Of a stretch of 64,000 nucleotides of DNA, positions 7,859 through 17,312 are shown in pieces (position 1 is the stretch's first letter; every line of letters begins with the position of its first letter). Source of the stretch: Clostridia bacterium (lineage in GTDB: Bacteria; Bacillota_A; Clostridia; Christensenellales; Aristaeellaceae); NCBI GenBank assembly GCA_017938645.1, contig JAGBBE010000075.1, positions 1-64,000 of the forward strand, in the 5' to 3' direction. Made by a program: the position numbers and the translations under genes. Below the pieces are notes generated by a model, which was not told where the DNA came from, ran no database searches, and was given only the letters and a program-made list of their open reading frames with translations.

Positions 7859-10111
7859 ATGAAAAAACGAAAAATCAGTCGGCTTTATGCTCAGATCATA
7901 GCAAGCTTTCTGGGCATTATTTTGCTTGCCATGTCCGTTCTGATGTTCGTTTCCGTCTGGTTTACCTCCAAGAACGAAAAGGATTTTCTTGAAAAAGCGG
8001 AAACAATCATGGAAAACTCCAGCCGACAGATGAACGCAAATATAGCGAGTGTCTATACACTTAGCGATTTGCTGCTGAGCAACCAGACTGTGAAGGACAA
8101 TCTGCGGCTCTCTTCCTCTCTGACGGCGGAAAAACGCTATCATTATCAGGCTATTATCGGCCTGCTGGAGCAAGCGCATATTCAAATGGACGATCTGATT
8201 TCCAGTATGTTTCTCTACATGGATGATGAACGGATTCTCTATAGCGCTCATCTCTCTGGAATGGCTGCTTTTGATACTTTTTTTGACAGCCTGCTTTCCT
8301 ATGAAAACCATAAGCCGGACTTCTGGAAATCGTTACTGAGCACCAAAGGACGCAACTACATCATGCTGGAGCCGGATGAGTACGTTTCTTTTTATGTTAA
8401 CTCTAAAACCAAAGTCATTCCGCTGATTTATCATGTTCCGGGAATCGGCGGCACGAATATCCTTGTAACCAACCTTTCCTGCGAAGCGATTCTGGATCAG
8501 TATCGGATGGACAGTCTGTCTGAAGGAGCTTTACTCGGGCTGTATACTTCGGACGGCGCTTTTGTACTGGGAGATGAAGCTATGCCGGACATGGCTTTGC
8601 TGCAGAATCAGAAACGCATTTCTCTGAATGGGCAGGACTACTTTGTCTTCTCATCCAGGGCGACGGTACAGGAACTGAATATCTACGCTCTGATACCTGT
8701 TTCGGCGCTGACCAACATCACCTCATATTACCGCGTCAGCATTATTCTTCTTTGGCTGGCTTTCATTGCTCTGGGCATCACGATTGCAGTCGTCATGTCC
8801 CGCAGGGCGTATGCCCCTATTCAGCAGGTACACGACAGCATCTCAAGCATACCGGACATCGATGCCGTCCATTCGTTGAGCAGTGAAATAGAGATCATTC
8901 GCAACGCTATTTCACAGCTGGCAAATGAGCGCGAACTCTACCGTACGCGCAACGATCAGTATTCCTATCATTACATCATGCAGGGACTGGCAACCCTTCT
9001 GGATGGTCGTCACCTCAATGACGAACGCTATTTTTCTGCGCTCTTATCAAGGGAATATCACTTTGAAATGCATCATTTCCGCTGCGTGGATGTATTGGTA
9101 GATGCGCTTTCAGGAAGCAGCTACCTGTCGCGGCTGGAGCTTCTGGAGGACGTACAGGATCGCCTTCAGAAGGCATTTGAAGGAACCATGGCGATGCTCA
9201 GCGTGACGTATCAGAGCAACATGCTGGTTTTGCTGCTTGATTCAAAAGGGGACGACGAGAGCCTCATCCAAAGCCGGCTGGATACAGTAATCGGGGATTT
9301 GAAAGAACTGTGCAGCCTGCGCATTGGCCTTGGCAATGTGGTGGAATCACTCTCGCTTCTTCCCAAATCCTTTGAATCTGCCAACAGCAGAATTTTTGCC
9401 ATTCCTGTTCCGATGTCATTTGAAGCAAAAACAAACGACTTCGTTTACGAACGCGGTGAGATCTATACGGCTGCCAACACACGCGACATTAAACGCATTG
9501 AAGATGTTGCAACTGATATTCTCACTCGCGCAAAGCAGGCTGCACTTCCCTATGCAGAGGCGGTGGGGATTGTTCAGGACATTCGCAAAACCGTGGTGGA
9601 TGTCCAGCGGAAGCTCGGTATGCAGATTGTCATCCGAGACCGCAGCGATGAAGTGAACCCAATGGAGGTTCTGATCCTTTCGCCTGCAATCAATATCACG
9701 CCTCTGATCACGGCGCTTCTTCCCTATATTCCGTACCAGAAGGAAACAGGCGAAACCGCAGCTGATAAAATCGCATACAAGCTTCGCACATTCATCGATG
9801 AGCATTATTCCGAGGAACTCAGTCTGGATATTCTTGCAGATAAAATGGGCGTTTCCAGCAAGTACCTTTCCCGTGTGTTCAAGCAGGTGATGGGTATGAA
9901 TCTGTCGGATTATCTGAGCTTTGTTCGTGTGGAAAAAATCAAGGAACTTCTTTTGACGGATGCACCCTTGAATCAGATCATGGAAGGTGTAGGCATCTTT
10001 AACCGGACAACCTTTACGCGTATGTTCCGCCGTCAGGAGGGTATCAGTCCTTCGGAATATCGCAGCTTGCATAAATCGGGCACTAACGAATATGGGGCAA
10101 CGGAAGGTTAA
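7859..10111 (+). CDS. membrane-anchored AraC-family regulator
   Basis: A 750-aa one-component sensor/regulator. It has an N-terminal TM helix (about residues 12-33), an extracytoplasmic sensing region of about 250 residues, a second TM helix (about 291-312, SIILLWLAFIALGITIAVVM), a cytoplasmic linker, and a C-terminal AraC double HTH (about 645-740). The HTH shows LSLDILADKMGVSSKYLSRV and FNRTTFTRMFRRQEGISPSEY. It has the layout of YtdP/YesN-associated regulators that sit beside LplABC importers, and it probably controls the adjacent importer and the divergent operon. The start ATG 7859 has GGAGG at 7848-7852. What it senses is unknown. Confidence 0.9.
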   Translation: MKKRKISRLYAQIIASFLGIILLAMSVLMFVSVWFTSKNEKDFLEKAETIMENSSRQMNANIASVYTLSDLLLSNQTVKDNLRLSSSLTAEKRYHYQAIIGLLEQAHIQMDDLISSMFLYMDDERILYSAHLSGMAAFDTFFDSLLSYENHKPDFWKSLLSTKGRNYIMLEPDEYVSFYVNSKTKVIPLIYHVPGIGGTNILVTNLSCEAILDQYRMDSLSEGALLGLYTSDGAFVLGDEAMPDMALLQNQKRISLNGQDYFVFSSRATVQELNIYALIPVSALTNITSYYRVSIILLWLAFIALGITIAVVMSRRAYAPIQQVHDSISSIPDIDAVHSLSSEIEIIRNAISQLANERELYRTRNDQYSYHYIMQGLATLLDGRHLNDERYFSALLSREYHFEMHHFRCVDVLVDALSGSSYLSRLELLEDVQDRLQKAFEGTMAMLSVTYQSNMLVLLLDSKGDDESLIQSRLDTVIGDLKELCSLRIGLGNVVESLSLLPKSFESANSRIFAIPVPMSFEAKTNDFVYERGEIYTAANTRDIKRIEDVATDILTRAKQAALPYAEAVGIVQDIRKTVVDVQRKLGMQIVIRDRSDEVNPMEVLILSPAINITPLITALLPYIPYQKETGETAADKIAYKLRTFIDEHYSEELSLDILADKMGVSSKYLSRVFKQVMGMNLSDYLSFVRVEKIKELLLTDAPLNQIMEGVGIFNRTTFTRMFRRQEGISPSEYRSLHKSGTNEYGATEG

Positions 10112-10128
10112 AGAAAGAAATGCACATT

Positions 10129-10217
10129 TATTTGTTATTCATGTAGTTCCTCCGGGAAATATTTCGAGTCTGCACCACCAGCAGAAAACGCTTGATCCTA
10201 ACAGATCAAGCGTTTCT
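10129..10217 (+). repeat. left flanking repeat of the R-M island (att-like, tRNA 3'-end remnant)
   Basis: About 89 bp that match 18723-18816 in the same orientation with scattered mismatches and a few small gaps. Shared blocks include ATTTGTTATTCATG, CCTCCGGG, TTCGAGTC, CACCACCA and AGAAAACGCTTGATCC. TTCGAGTC...CACCACCA reads like the T-loop to CCA end of a tRNA, without the upstream half. The element ends in a hairpin: AAACGCTTGATC (10186-10197) with GATCAAGCGTTT (10204-10215). The two copies bracket the whole fic-hsdMSR cluster. Confidence 0.7.
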
Positions 10218-10297
10218 CACGTCAAAGTGCAAAAGGGTACTGGATAAACAGGTTATGTGACCTTCGCAAATATACATTGCTCGCTGCTTATTTCGAC

Positions 10298-13200
10298 TTA
10301 CGCTCCCGCGGCATTCCGGTTGATCCCTTCAATCGTTCTCCGGATCCTCATCCACACGCTCATGTCATCAAACACCTCCACCACGCTGCCCTGATCGGTA
10401 AACGGAGGCTCCTGCAGAACAGCCAGATCTTTCATCAGGCCGTTGTGCACGATGTATTCCACGATCTGGTTGACGAAATAAATCTGTCGACTATCAAGGC
10501 TGGCATCGCTGAGGTAGACTGCAAACGCCTCCTTGGCGGCATTCATGTCCAGCCCGACGATCTCACGCACGAATTCACCCAGCGGCTTCTGACCGTATTC
10601 CGCTTCGTATTCCTGTTTGGTGCCCACCTCGCTCCACAGGATGGATTCCAATGTCTTCACGTCCGTTTCAGTCAGAGGAACATTTTTCTTCAGCTTGGCG
10701 ATTACCAGATGGTCCTGATTCTGCCGTACGTAATACTCGGCTTTTGCTTTGTAATGCTTCAGGTCATCGTTTTCCAGTTCGGATTCATTCCAGTCGATGG
10801 AAAGAATATCATCCTCAAAGTTGGTATTATAAGGCTCATGTCCGCCGTGAATATACTTGATCAAATCACGCAGGCATTCGCGGATATGCTCAAACTCGTT
10901 GATACCGGCGTTTTCCAGATAATCCGTCTGCAGAATTTTCTGGATCAGCTCGCCCTGCAGCGCCACCTCGGGAATGGTGGACAATTTCGACACCGCGCCT
11001 ACCTTGCGCAGAAGATCGCTCCTGGCACGCTCATACGTTTTGCCGATCAGATAAGCCAGTTCGATGCCATACATCAGCGCGTCAAAGCGCAGTGCCTTGG
11101 CTTCATCATCGTAGGGATGCAGAAGTGGTGCAACCTCCTGCGCCATCAGCAGCGTATCCTCATAGGTGAGGGCCCGATATCTTTCAGAATCGGCGTATTT
11201 TTCTACATGCTTCAGGTGCAGCTTCACCGCAAAGTTGGTCTTATCCAGCTCCTGCACCTCGGCGACCAGATCCTCCACCAGCGTTTTGCGCCAGGCAATC
11301 AGCGCATCGGTCTGATAATCAATGTCCTGCAGCTTGAACGCAATCTGTGCTTTCAGGCTGAAAAGGGCGCCCTGCAAAGCAATCTGATTGGATACCGGTT
11401 TTCCATTTCCCATGCGGAAGAACTCAAAATTGCCGCAGAAGTCAAAGATATAGAAGATTTTCTTATCCTCGCCATCCAGCAGAGCAGGACACAGCCGCGT
11501 GCCGCGGCCGATCATCTGCCAGAACTTGGCCTTGCTCATCACCTTTTTGAAAAACACCAGATTGAGCACCTCAGGCACGTCGATGCCGGTATCCAGCATA
11601 TCCACTGAAATAGCGATCTGCGGCAGCTTCTTCGGATCGGAGAATTCATCAATGGCGCTCTGGGCATAGGTCATATAGTTGTCAATCACTTTGGCGTACC
11701 CGGCCAGATGGGGATAATCTTTATTGAAGATTTCCAGCACCTTTTCAGCATGGCGGTGATTCTTTGCAAAAATGATGCTCTTGCCGATCTTCTGGCCGTA
11801 ATCAATTTTGGCTCCATTGGTCATCAGAATATGAAGCACCTGGCGGATGGTATCCTCATTGAACAGCCACTCATTGAGCGCGGAAGAATTGATATGATCA
11901 GGCATCTCGCCGTTTTCATCGGTGAACGTGTTCTCGTATTCTTCCTTGTCCTCATCGCTCAGTTCGTCGTACAAGATGCCCTGTTCAATGAACTTGAGCT
12001 TGGTTTCCACGCTCATATAGTCCACCAGATAGCCATCGCGCACGGCCTGCGCCAGCTCGTATCCATAGGTAGGCACGCCGTTTTCCAGTTCGAACACCTC
12101 ATAGGTATTCTTGTCGATTTCATCCTTGGGCGTAGCGGTCAGACCCACCAGCGGCGCATCAAAGTAGGCAAATATATCGCGGTATTTATTGTAGATGGAA
12201 CGGTGCGCCTCATCGCAGATCACCAGATCAAAATGTCCGCAGGTAAACAGACGGCCTTCGTCATCCTTCATAGTATCGATGCAGTTCATCATGGTCTGAT
12301 AGGTTGAGAACACGCAGTGCGCGGACGGATTGTCCTTTTCCTCGCACAGGTTGGTCACACTCAGATCGGGCAGCAGGTTGACGAAACTGCGCTTGGCCTG
12401 AGTAACCAGCGAGGTACGGTCAGCCAGAAACAGGATGTTTTTCACCCATCCATGGCGCAGAAGTACATCGCACAGAGCGATGACAGTGCGCGTTTTGCCG
12501 CTGCCGGTGGCCATCACCAAAAGCGCCTTGCGGCGGTTCTTACGATCCAGCGCCTCACAGGTTTTGCGGATGGCTTCCTTCTGGTAATAGCGGCCTGCGA
12601 TGCCCTCATTCACCATGATATGGGCAAGGCTTGTACGCATGGAGCGCAGATTGAACCACTTTTCCAGATCGCGCTTGGCATGGATGGACGCCACCCTGCG
12701 TTCGGGGTACTGTCCGTCGTCGATACGGGTATCAAAGCCATTGGTCAAAAACACCACCGGCCTGCGCCCGTACTGTTTTTCCAAAAGGTCGGCGTACAGT
12801 TTTGCCTGCTGACGGCCTTTGGCCACGTCCGCGCAGGTGCGCTTGGCCTCGATCACAGCCAGCGGACGGTGTGCGTCGTCATACAGCACATAATCGGCAT
12901 AGCCTTTCCCGGAAGGATTGGGCATGCCGAACAGCTCCACCTCGCTGATCCAGTTCTGTCCTTCCACCCAGCCCGCATCCATGAGCATGACGTCGATATA
13001 GGTTTTGCGGGTCTGGTATTCGCTCATATCCAGCGGCTTGGGCGTATAGGCGGGCTGCTGCTGTTCTCGCCTTGCGGTGAGTTCGGCCTTGAGGGCTTCA
13101 TTTTCCCTGAGCAGTTTGGCAAAATCCAGCTGTTCCTGCTGAGTGGGCGCGGCCTGCGGAGTGATGACGGAGGCGTCAAACGGAACGGAGGTATACTCTT

Positions 13201-13585
13201 CCTTCGGCAGATAGCAGCAGGCGATGAAATCCATGAACCAGTACAGGTTTTCAAGGCAGAGCAGCGCACGGTCCGGCGTGATCTGTTTTGCATCATGAGC
13301 GGCGCGGTTGCCCAGTTTGCGGATGAAATCCATCCTCCGCCACAAATCCTCCCCAACGATATCCCGGAAGTCCTCATTGCCCAGCAGGCTCACCAGACTA
13401 TCGTCACAAGGCAGCACAAGCGTGCCGTCCACGGAATACATCCATTTGACGGCAAACTCCATGGCGCGGCGGCAGTTGAGCACGCAGGCGGATGGATCGA
13501 TGGGGAGCAGATGCTCGGCTGTGATGGCGGGTTGGGTGAAGGAGGCGAATTGCGGGTGTGCGGTTAGGAAGGTGAAGTTGGGCAT
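10298..13585 (-). CDS. hsdR: type I restriction enzyme R subunit (HsdR)
   Basis: The motor/nuclease subunit of a type I R-M complex, 1095 aa. The first ~130 residues resemble a DUF4145-type domain (RKLGNRAAHDAKQITPDRAL). Then comes the HSDR_N nuclease domain with the D...EAKR signature (KGYADYVLYDD, AVIEAKRT). The SF2 helicase motor has Walker A MATGSGKTRT (Lys near residue 364), the VICDEAHRS box, VGLTATPKDE and motif VI QMIGRGTRLCP. The C-terminus is the EcoEI-type R_C region. The RBS AGAGGTGA precedes the ATG. It is the last gene of the operon, 12 bp after the unknown 213-aa ORF. It acts with HsdM and HsdS on unmethylated DNA by ATP-driven translocation and distant cleavage. Confidence 0.96.
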   Translation of the reverse strand: MPNFTFLTAHPQFASFTQPAITAEHLLPIDPSACVLNCRRAMEFAVKWMYSVDGTLVLPCDDSLVSLLGNEDFRDIVGEDLWRRMDFIRKLGNRAAHDAKQITPDRALLCLENLYWFMDFIACCYLPKEEYTSVPFDASVITPQAAPTQQEQLDFAKLLRENEALKAELTARREQQQPAYTPKPLDMSEYQTRKTYIDVMLMDAGWVEGQNWISEVELFGMPNPSGKGYADYVLYDDAHRPLAVIEAKRTCADVAKGRQQAKLYADLLEKQYGRRPVVFLTNGFDTRIDDGQYPERRVASIHAKRDLEKWFNLRSMRTSLAHIMVNEGIAGRYYQKEAIRKTCEALDRKNRRKALLVMATGSGKTRTVIALCDVLLRHGWVKNILFLADRTSLVTQAKRSFVNLLPDLSVTNLCEEKDNPSAHCVFSTYQTMMNCIDTMKDDEGRLFTCGHFDLVICDEAHRSIYNKYRDIFAYFDAPLVGLTATPKDEIDKNTYEVFELENGVPTYGYELAQAVRDGYLVDYMSVETKLKFIEQGILYDELSDEDKEEYENTFTDENGEMPDHINSSALNEWLFNEDTIRQVLHILMTNGAKIDYGQKIGKSIIFAKNHRHAEKVLEIFNKDYPHLAGYAKVIDNYMTYAQSAIDEFSDPKKLPQIAISVDMLDTGIDVPEVLNLVFFKKVMSKAKFWQMIGRGTRLCPALLDGEDKKIFYIFDFCGNFEFFRMGNGKPVSNQIALQGALFSLKAQIAFKLQDIDYQTDALIAWRKTLVEDLVAEVQELDKTNFAVKLHLKHVEKYADSERYRALTYEDTLLMAQEVAPLLHPYDDEAKALRFDALMYGIELAYLIGKTYERARSDLLRKVGAVSKLSTIPEVALQGELIQKILQTDYLENAGINEFEHIRECLRDLIKYIHGGHEPYNTNFEDDILSIDWNESELENDDLKHYKAKAEYYVRQNQDHLVIAKLKKNVPLTETDVKTLESILWSEVGTKQEYEAEYGQKPLGEFVREIVGLDMNAAKEAFAVYLSDASLDSRQIYFVNQIVEYIVHNGLMKDLAVLQEPPFTDQGSVVEVFDDMSVWMRIRRTIEGINRNAAGA

Positions 13586-13597
13586 AGACAGTCACCT

Positions 13598-14239
13598 CTA
13601 AAGACTTTCTTCTTTAGCTCGTACACAAAGTTTGTGTAAAGCCTCTTGGGGAAAACGATATCTGCATACGTTACTTCGGTTTGAATCATATAGATAAAAA
13701 TTGGGTTCATCATATAAGAATACTTTATCATATTTCTGCGAATATGTATTATTTATTTGTTCTACCCATTGGAAAAACTCAAGAATATCTCTATCGTCAT
13801 AATACTCGAATAAGGGAGCAAATACAACCAGACTGTTTATGCTATGTATACTATAATGCGGAAGCTTATTAATTTTCTGCATATAACTTTTTTGAATCGG
13901 CTCTATCGAAACCCATTCTGCTCTTATGGTAGCATATCCACAAATCATCTCGTTGGAAGCCAGAGGTTTATATCCCAACAGTTTAAAAGAATCTAAATCT
14001 TTTTGAGTAATATCCTCGGTTCTCTTTCCAACCATACGTTTGAATCGCCCAACTGCATCTCCTTCGCTGGGCAACAGCGATCTTACAACTTCTATGCCTT
14101 CGTCATGCTCAGCAGAATATAAATCCGGACGATCCTGCATTATCAAGTTTGAGTAGGTGTCAGGCAGCGCGTTTTCCAGTAATAGTTTGGCAAGTCGTTC
14201 ATAATACTCCTTACTCAAATGATGTTTTGCCTTCATCAT
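13598..14239 (-). CDS. unknown protein between hsdS and hsdR, possible PD-(D/E)xK-like fold
   Basis: A 213-aa protein that I cannot assign to a named family. The segment DRPDLYSAEHDEGIEVV (about residues 36-52) has the PD...(G)IEV pattern seen in several uncharacterised PD-(D/E)xK-like nuclease families, but no clear catalytic Lys follows. The later part, with KINKLPHY and KYDKVFLYDEPNFYLYD, also resembles that group. It is packed into the operon, 8 bp after hsdS and 12 bp before hsdR, with AAAGGAG just upstream (the second ATG, 14236, has better spacing). Its DNA is more AT-rich than hsdR or hsdM, suggesting separate acquisition. It could be an accessory nuclease or a modulator of the R-M complex. 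Confidence 0.75.
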   Translation of the reverse strand: MMKAKHHLSKEYYERLAKLLLENALPDTYSNLIMQDRPDLYSAEHDEGIEVVRSLLPSEGDAVGRFKRMVGKRTEDITQKDLDSFKLLGYKPLASNEMICGYATIRAEWVSIEPIQKSYMQKINKLPHYSIHSINSLVVFAPLFEYYDDRDILEFFQWVEQINNTYSQKYDKVFLYDEPNFYLYDSNRSNVCRYRFPQEALHKLCVRAKEESL

Positions 14240-14247
14240 TTTCTCCT

Positions 14248-15390
14248 TTATCCGAAGTATTGCTGCATTAAGGCTTTTTTGAGTGTTTCGAGTTTGGTTA
14301 GGACGGTTTGGATTTCCAATTTTGATTTGTCGGTTTGTTCGACAAAGGAAACAAACTCGTTTTGTTGCTCGATTGGCGGAACAATGATTTTCAGTTCGCT
14401 TAATATTTTAAGATTTATATTTTTCTGAGCTGATTCAGGAGCTTGTGCTTCCAAAATTGCTTGAAAAAACGAGAACCAGTAGTGAATGAAAATATTGTTT
14501 GTTTTATCGTTAGCCTTAAATCCAACAACGCTATCTGGGAAACAGGCATCAAATGTTAATATCGCCGTTTTTGCAATATTTGCAGCAATAGTAATACATA
14601 GAGTTCCTGCTTGCCACATTTTGCTTTGTTTTAGGCCAAGTTCAGAATAAGTATTTTCGTAGCTTGATATATACAGTTCTGAGTTAGCAACTTCGCCCGT
14701 TTGGATAAGGGGATATTTTCCACCTAATAACTTAGGGTCATTTCTCGGACGGTGTTTAGAGACACCTCTGCCAAACTCTCCTAATTCAGGCAAAGTTAAT
14801 TCAGGCAATCCTTTTGAGTTATTTACAGGGTCACCAAACATCTCTACAAATCGGGCTTTGACGAGTTCGTCCAGTTTGGCAAGTTGCTGTTTGCGCAGGG
14901 CAATCAGGTCGCTGATTTTATCCAGTATATCTATTTCGTGCTGCTGTTTCGTCAACGATGGAATATTAACAGTATAGAACTCTAAAAATCCTTTAGGAAC
15001 ACGTTTTTGGCCTGCGCTGCCAGTCATGTTTTTTTCGCATTCTTTTCGAAATACATCCCAGCTTGTAAGGTAATAGAGCCACTTACTTAGAATATATTCT
15101 GAATTGGGGCGTAAAACATGAAATTCTGTACTTCCAAAGCCATAACCATTATGCAAAGGATATGCTACCGCACCTTTGCCATTTTCCATGCAAGGCGTAA
15201 TCTTTGCAAACAACACATCTCCATCTTGGAAAGAGGAAAAACCTTTTTTTACCTCTTTGTAAGCTCTAATATCAGAACAATCAATTTGCCCTTCTTCACT
15301 CACGCTTTGCATCGGCACAAACGAGACTTCGTAATCATCAGCAAGCACAGGAGCTTTGGGATTAAACGTACATACATCAGCAAGTCGCAT
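14248..15390 (-). CDS. hsdS: type I restriction enzyme specificity subunit (HsdS)
   Basis: The specificity subunit that reads the bipartite target for HsdM and HsdR, 380 aa. It shows two target-recognition domains, each followed by a conserved helical spacer. The central one is KISDLIALRKQQLAKLDELV, continuing to a MFGDP motif; the C-terminal one ends in KLETLKKALMQQYFG. TRD1 starts at MRLADVCTFNPKAP and TRD2 begins after GDPVNN. The start overlaps the preceding stop as TAATG. The gene is AT-rich, as is usual for freely exchanged hsdS alleles. The target sequence cannot be predicted by eye. Confidence 0.93.
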   Translation of the reverse strand: MRLADVCTFNPKAPVLADDYEVSFVPMQSVSEEGQIDCSDIRAYKEVKKGFSSFQDGDVLFAKITPCMENGKGAVAYPLHNGYGFGSTEFHVLRPNSEYILSKWLYYLTSWDVFRKECEKNMTGSAGQKRVPKGFLEFYTVNIPSLTKQQHEIDILDKISDLIALRKQQLAKLDELVKARFVEMFGDPVNNSKGLPELTLPELGEFGRGVSKHRPRNDPKLLGGKYPLIQTGEVANSELYISSYENTYSELGLKQSKMWQAGTLCITIAANIAKTAILTFDACFPDSVVGFKANDKTNNIFIHYWFSFFQAILEAQAPESAQKNINLKILSELKIIVPPIEQQNEFVSFVEQTDKSKLEIQTVLTKLETLKKALMQQYFG

Positions 15391-15815
15391 TATGCCCCAC
15401 CTTTCAGCAATGCTACAAGCGCAACAACAAGGGCAACCAAACTAACGGTTGTGTTAAAGTGAGAAAGAACCTCATTTTCATTGTCACTAAAAGTTTCTTG
15501 TAGTGCTAAGAAAAATAAAAATATCCATGTCACTAACAAGGAGGATACGCAGATGCAGATAAAAACGGAAGGAATGCCGGTAGCGAAGTACTCTTTCCAC
15601 ATTTCTATACCTAATAAGATAGCAAACAAACCCAAGGATACGTATAGAAAACCATTACACATTCCCATCAGATACATTCGTACCGGACTGCGTTTTTTCT
15701 TAGTACTACAACTGCGTGTGTTAGCCGCAACAATTGCAGCAGCTAATTTATCGTAATCAATTTCAAGTGACACTTTTTCAGGAACCACCAATTTTGGGGC
15801 TTTTCGTTTCTTCAT
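15390..15815 (-). CDS. small three-TM membrane protein inside the R-M operon, unknown
   Basis: A 141-aa protein not recognised as any R-M component. The N-terminal ~45 residues are basic and cytoplasmic (KKRKAPKLVVPEKV, STKKKRSPVR). Three hydrophobic segments follow, at about residues 50-72, 84-107 and 124-139, with an acidic loop FSDNENEV between the second and third. It lies between hsdM and hsdS: it overlaps the hsdM stop as TGATG (or GTGA if the GTG at 15818 is used), with GGAGGGG upstream, and its TAA overlaps the hsdS ATG. Such tight coupling implies co-translation with the methylase and specificity subunits. A membrane protein here is unusual; it may be an effector or anchor. Confidence 0.8.
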   Translation of the reverse strand: MKKRKAPKLVVPEKVSLEIDYDKLAAAIVAANTRSCSTKKKRSPVRMYLMGMCNGFLYVSLGLFAILLGIEMWKEYFATGIPSVFICICVSSLLVTWIFLFFLALQETFSDNENEVLSHFNTTVSLVALVVALVALLKGGA

Positions 15816-17311
15816 CACACCATCCCCTCCAGTTCCTCCAACCCCTGCTGAATCTGCCTCTCCAGCTCCTTCAGCTCGGCAATGATCTCACTGGTGGGCG
15901 GGTACTCTACGGGCTTGTACTCCGTTTTCTTATACTTGTTGATGCTCAAATCATACCCATTCTCCACGATCTCCGCCTTGGGTACAAGGAAGGACTTGTC
16001 CGTGCGGGCGCGATCCCTCTCGCTGGGCATATCATGGAACCGCGCCACGATATCCGGAATGTCATTGTCCTTCACAGGTGTGCGCTTGTCATCCAGACTA
16101 AATCCATCCGCCTGCATGTCGTAGAACCATACATCATCCGTTCCGCCGTGGCCGGTTTTGGTGAACACCAGAATGCCGGTGGATACGCCTGCGTAGGGCT
16201 TGAATACGCCTGAGGGCATGGAGATGACAGCCTGCAGGAGGTGTTTCTCCACCAGCTCCCTGCGGATGGCCTTGTGCGCCGTGGAGGAGCCGAACAGCAC
16301 GCCATCCGGCACGATGCAGGCACAGCGGCCGCCCACACGCAGCATGCGCAAAAACAGCGCAAGGAACAAAAGCTCCGTCTTTTTGGTCTTGCATACCTTG
16401 AGCAGATCGGCTGATACGGTGTCGGCGTCGAGGCTTCCCTTGAAGGGCGGGTTGGCCAGAATGAGGGAATACCGATCCGTGTCCGGGTTCTGGTCGGAAA
16501 GGCTGTCGCGGTATTCAATGCTGGGGTTGTCCACGCCGTGGGTCATCATGTTCATGGCGCCGATGCGCAGCATGGTGCGGTCCATGTCGTAGCCGTGGAA
16601 CATGCGGTTCATGTAGTGGTGCTTGCGCTCGCGGTTGAAGAAGATCTCCTGCTTGCGGTTCTCCTTCAGCCATTCGCCGGCAGAAACCAGAAAGCCGCTG
16701 GTGCCGCAGGCTGGGTCGCAGATGATATCGTCCGCTGTGGGCTGCATCAGCTCCACCATCATGCGGATGATGTGGCGCGGGGTGCGGAACTGGCCGTTTA
16801 ATCCCGACTGCGCAATCTTGGACAGCAGATATTCGTACACGTCGCCGCGTACGTCGGCGGTCTGGATCTCGTTCATCATGGCATAGATGCCGTCCAGACT
16901 ATCCACCACTTTGCTCAGCACCAAAGGCGTAGGCAGCTTGAAAATAGCGTCATCCATGTATTGGGAGTAGGCGCTGTTTTTATCCACATGCAGGTTTTTG
17001 ATGAAGGGAAAGACCCACTCCTGCATGGTGACGTACATCTGGGCGGCAGGAAAATCACGGAACACCGACCACTTGAGCTGATTGCCGGAGATGTTGCGGC
17101 CGCCGATGTGTACCTCATCCGCAAAGATGGACTTGTGCTCCAGTCCCAGCATGGCAGCCTCGCGGGCGCGCAGGTTGTCGCTATCATCCAGATCGCGGAT
17201 GAACATCAGGTAGGTGATCTGCTCGATTACGTCCAGCGGGTTCACCAATCCGCCCGCTGCAAAAATATCCCAAAGACTGTCAATCTTGTTTTTCAGTTCT
17301 CCGGTGATCAT
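15815..17311 (-). CDS. hsdM: type I restriction enzyme methylase subunit (HsdM)
   Basis: The N6-adenine DNA methyltransferase of the type I system, 498 aa. The N-terminal HsdM_N region begins MITGELKNKIDSLWDIF and contains VIEQITYLMFIRDLDD. The SAM-binding motif I is DIICDPACGTSGFLV and the catalytic motif IV is LANPPFKG. I use the ATG at 17311, about 10 nt after GGGAG, because most family members start MITGELK; upstream in-frame codons would overlap fic. It is the second gene of the operon, overlapping the unknown three-TM gene downstream. With HsdS it protects host DNA, and with HsdR it completes the restriction complex. Confidence 0.96.
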   Translation of the reverse strand: MITGELKNKIDSLWDIFAAGGLVNPLDVIEQITYLMFIRDLDDSDNLRAREAAMLGLEHKSIFADEVHIGGRNISGNQLKWSVFRDFPAAQMYVTMQEWVFPFIKNLHVDKNSAYSQYMDDAIFKLPTPLVLSKVVDSLDGIYAMMNEIQTADVRGDVYEYLLSKIAQSGLNGQFRTPRHIIRMMVELMQPTADDIICDPACGTSGFLVSAGEWLKENRKQEIFFNRERKHHYMNRMFHGYDMDRTMLRIGAMNMMTHGVDNPSIEYRDSLSDQNPDTDRYSLILANPPFKGSLDADTVSADLLKVCKTKKTELLFLALFLRMLRVGGRCACIVPDGVLFGSSTAHKAIRRELVEKHLLQAVISMPSGVFKPYAGVSTGILVFTKTGHGGTDDVWFYDMQADGFSLDDKRTPVKDNDIPDIVARFHDMPSERDRARTDKSFLVPKAEIVENGYDLSINKYKKTEYKPVEYPPTSEIIAELKELERQIQQGLEELEGMV

Positions 17312-17312
17312 A

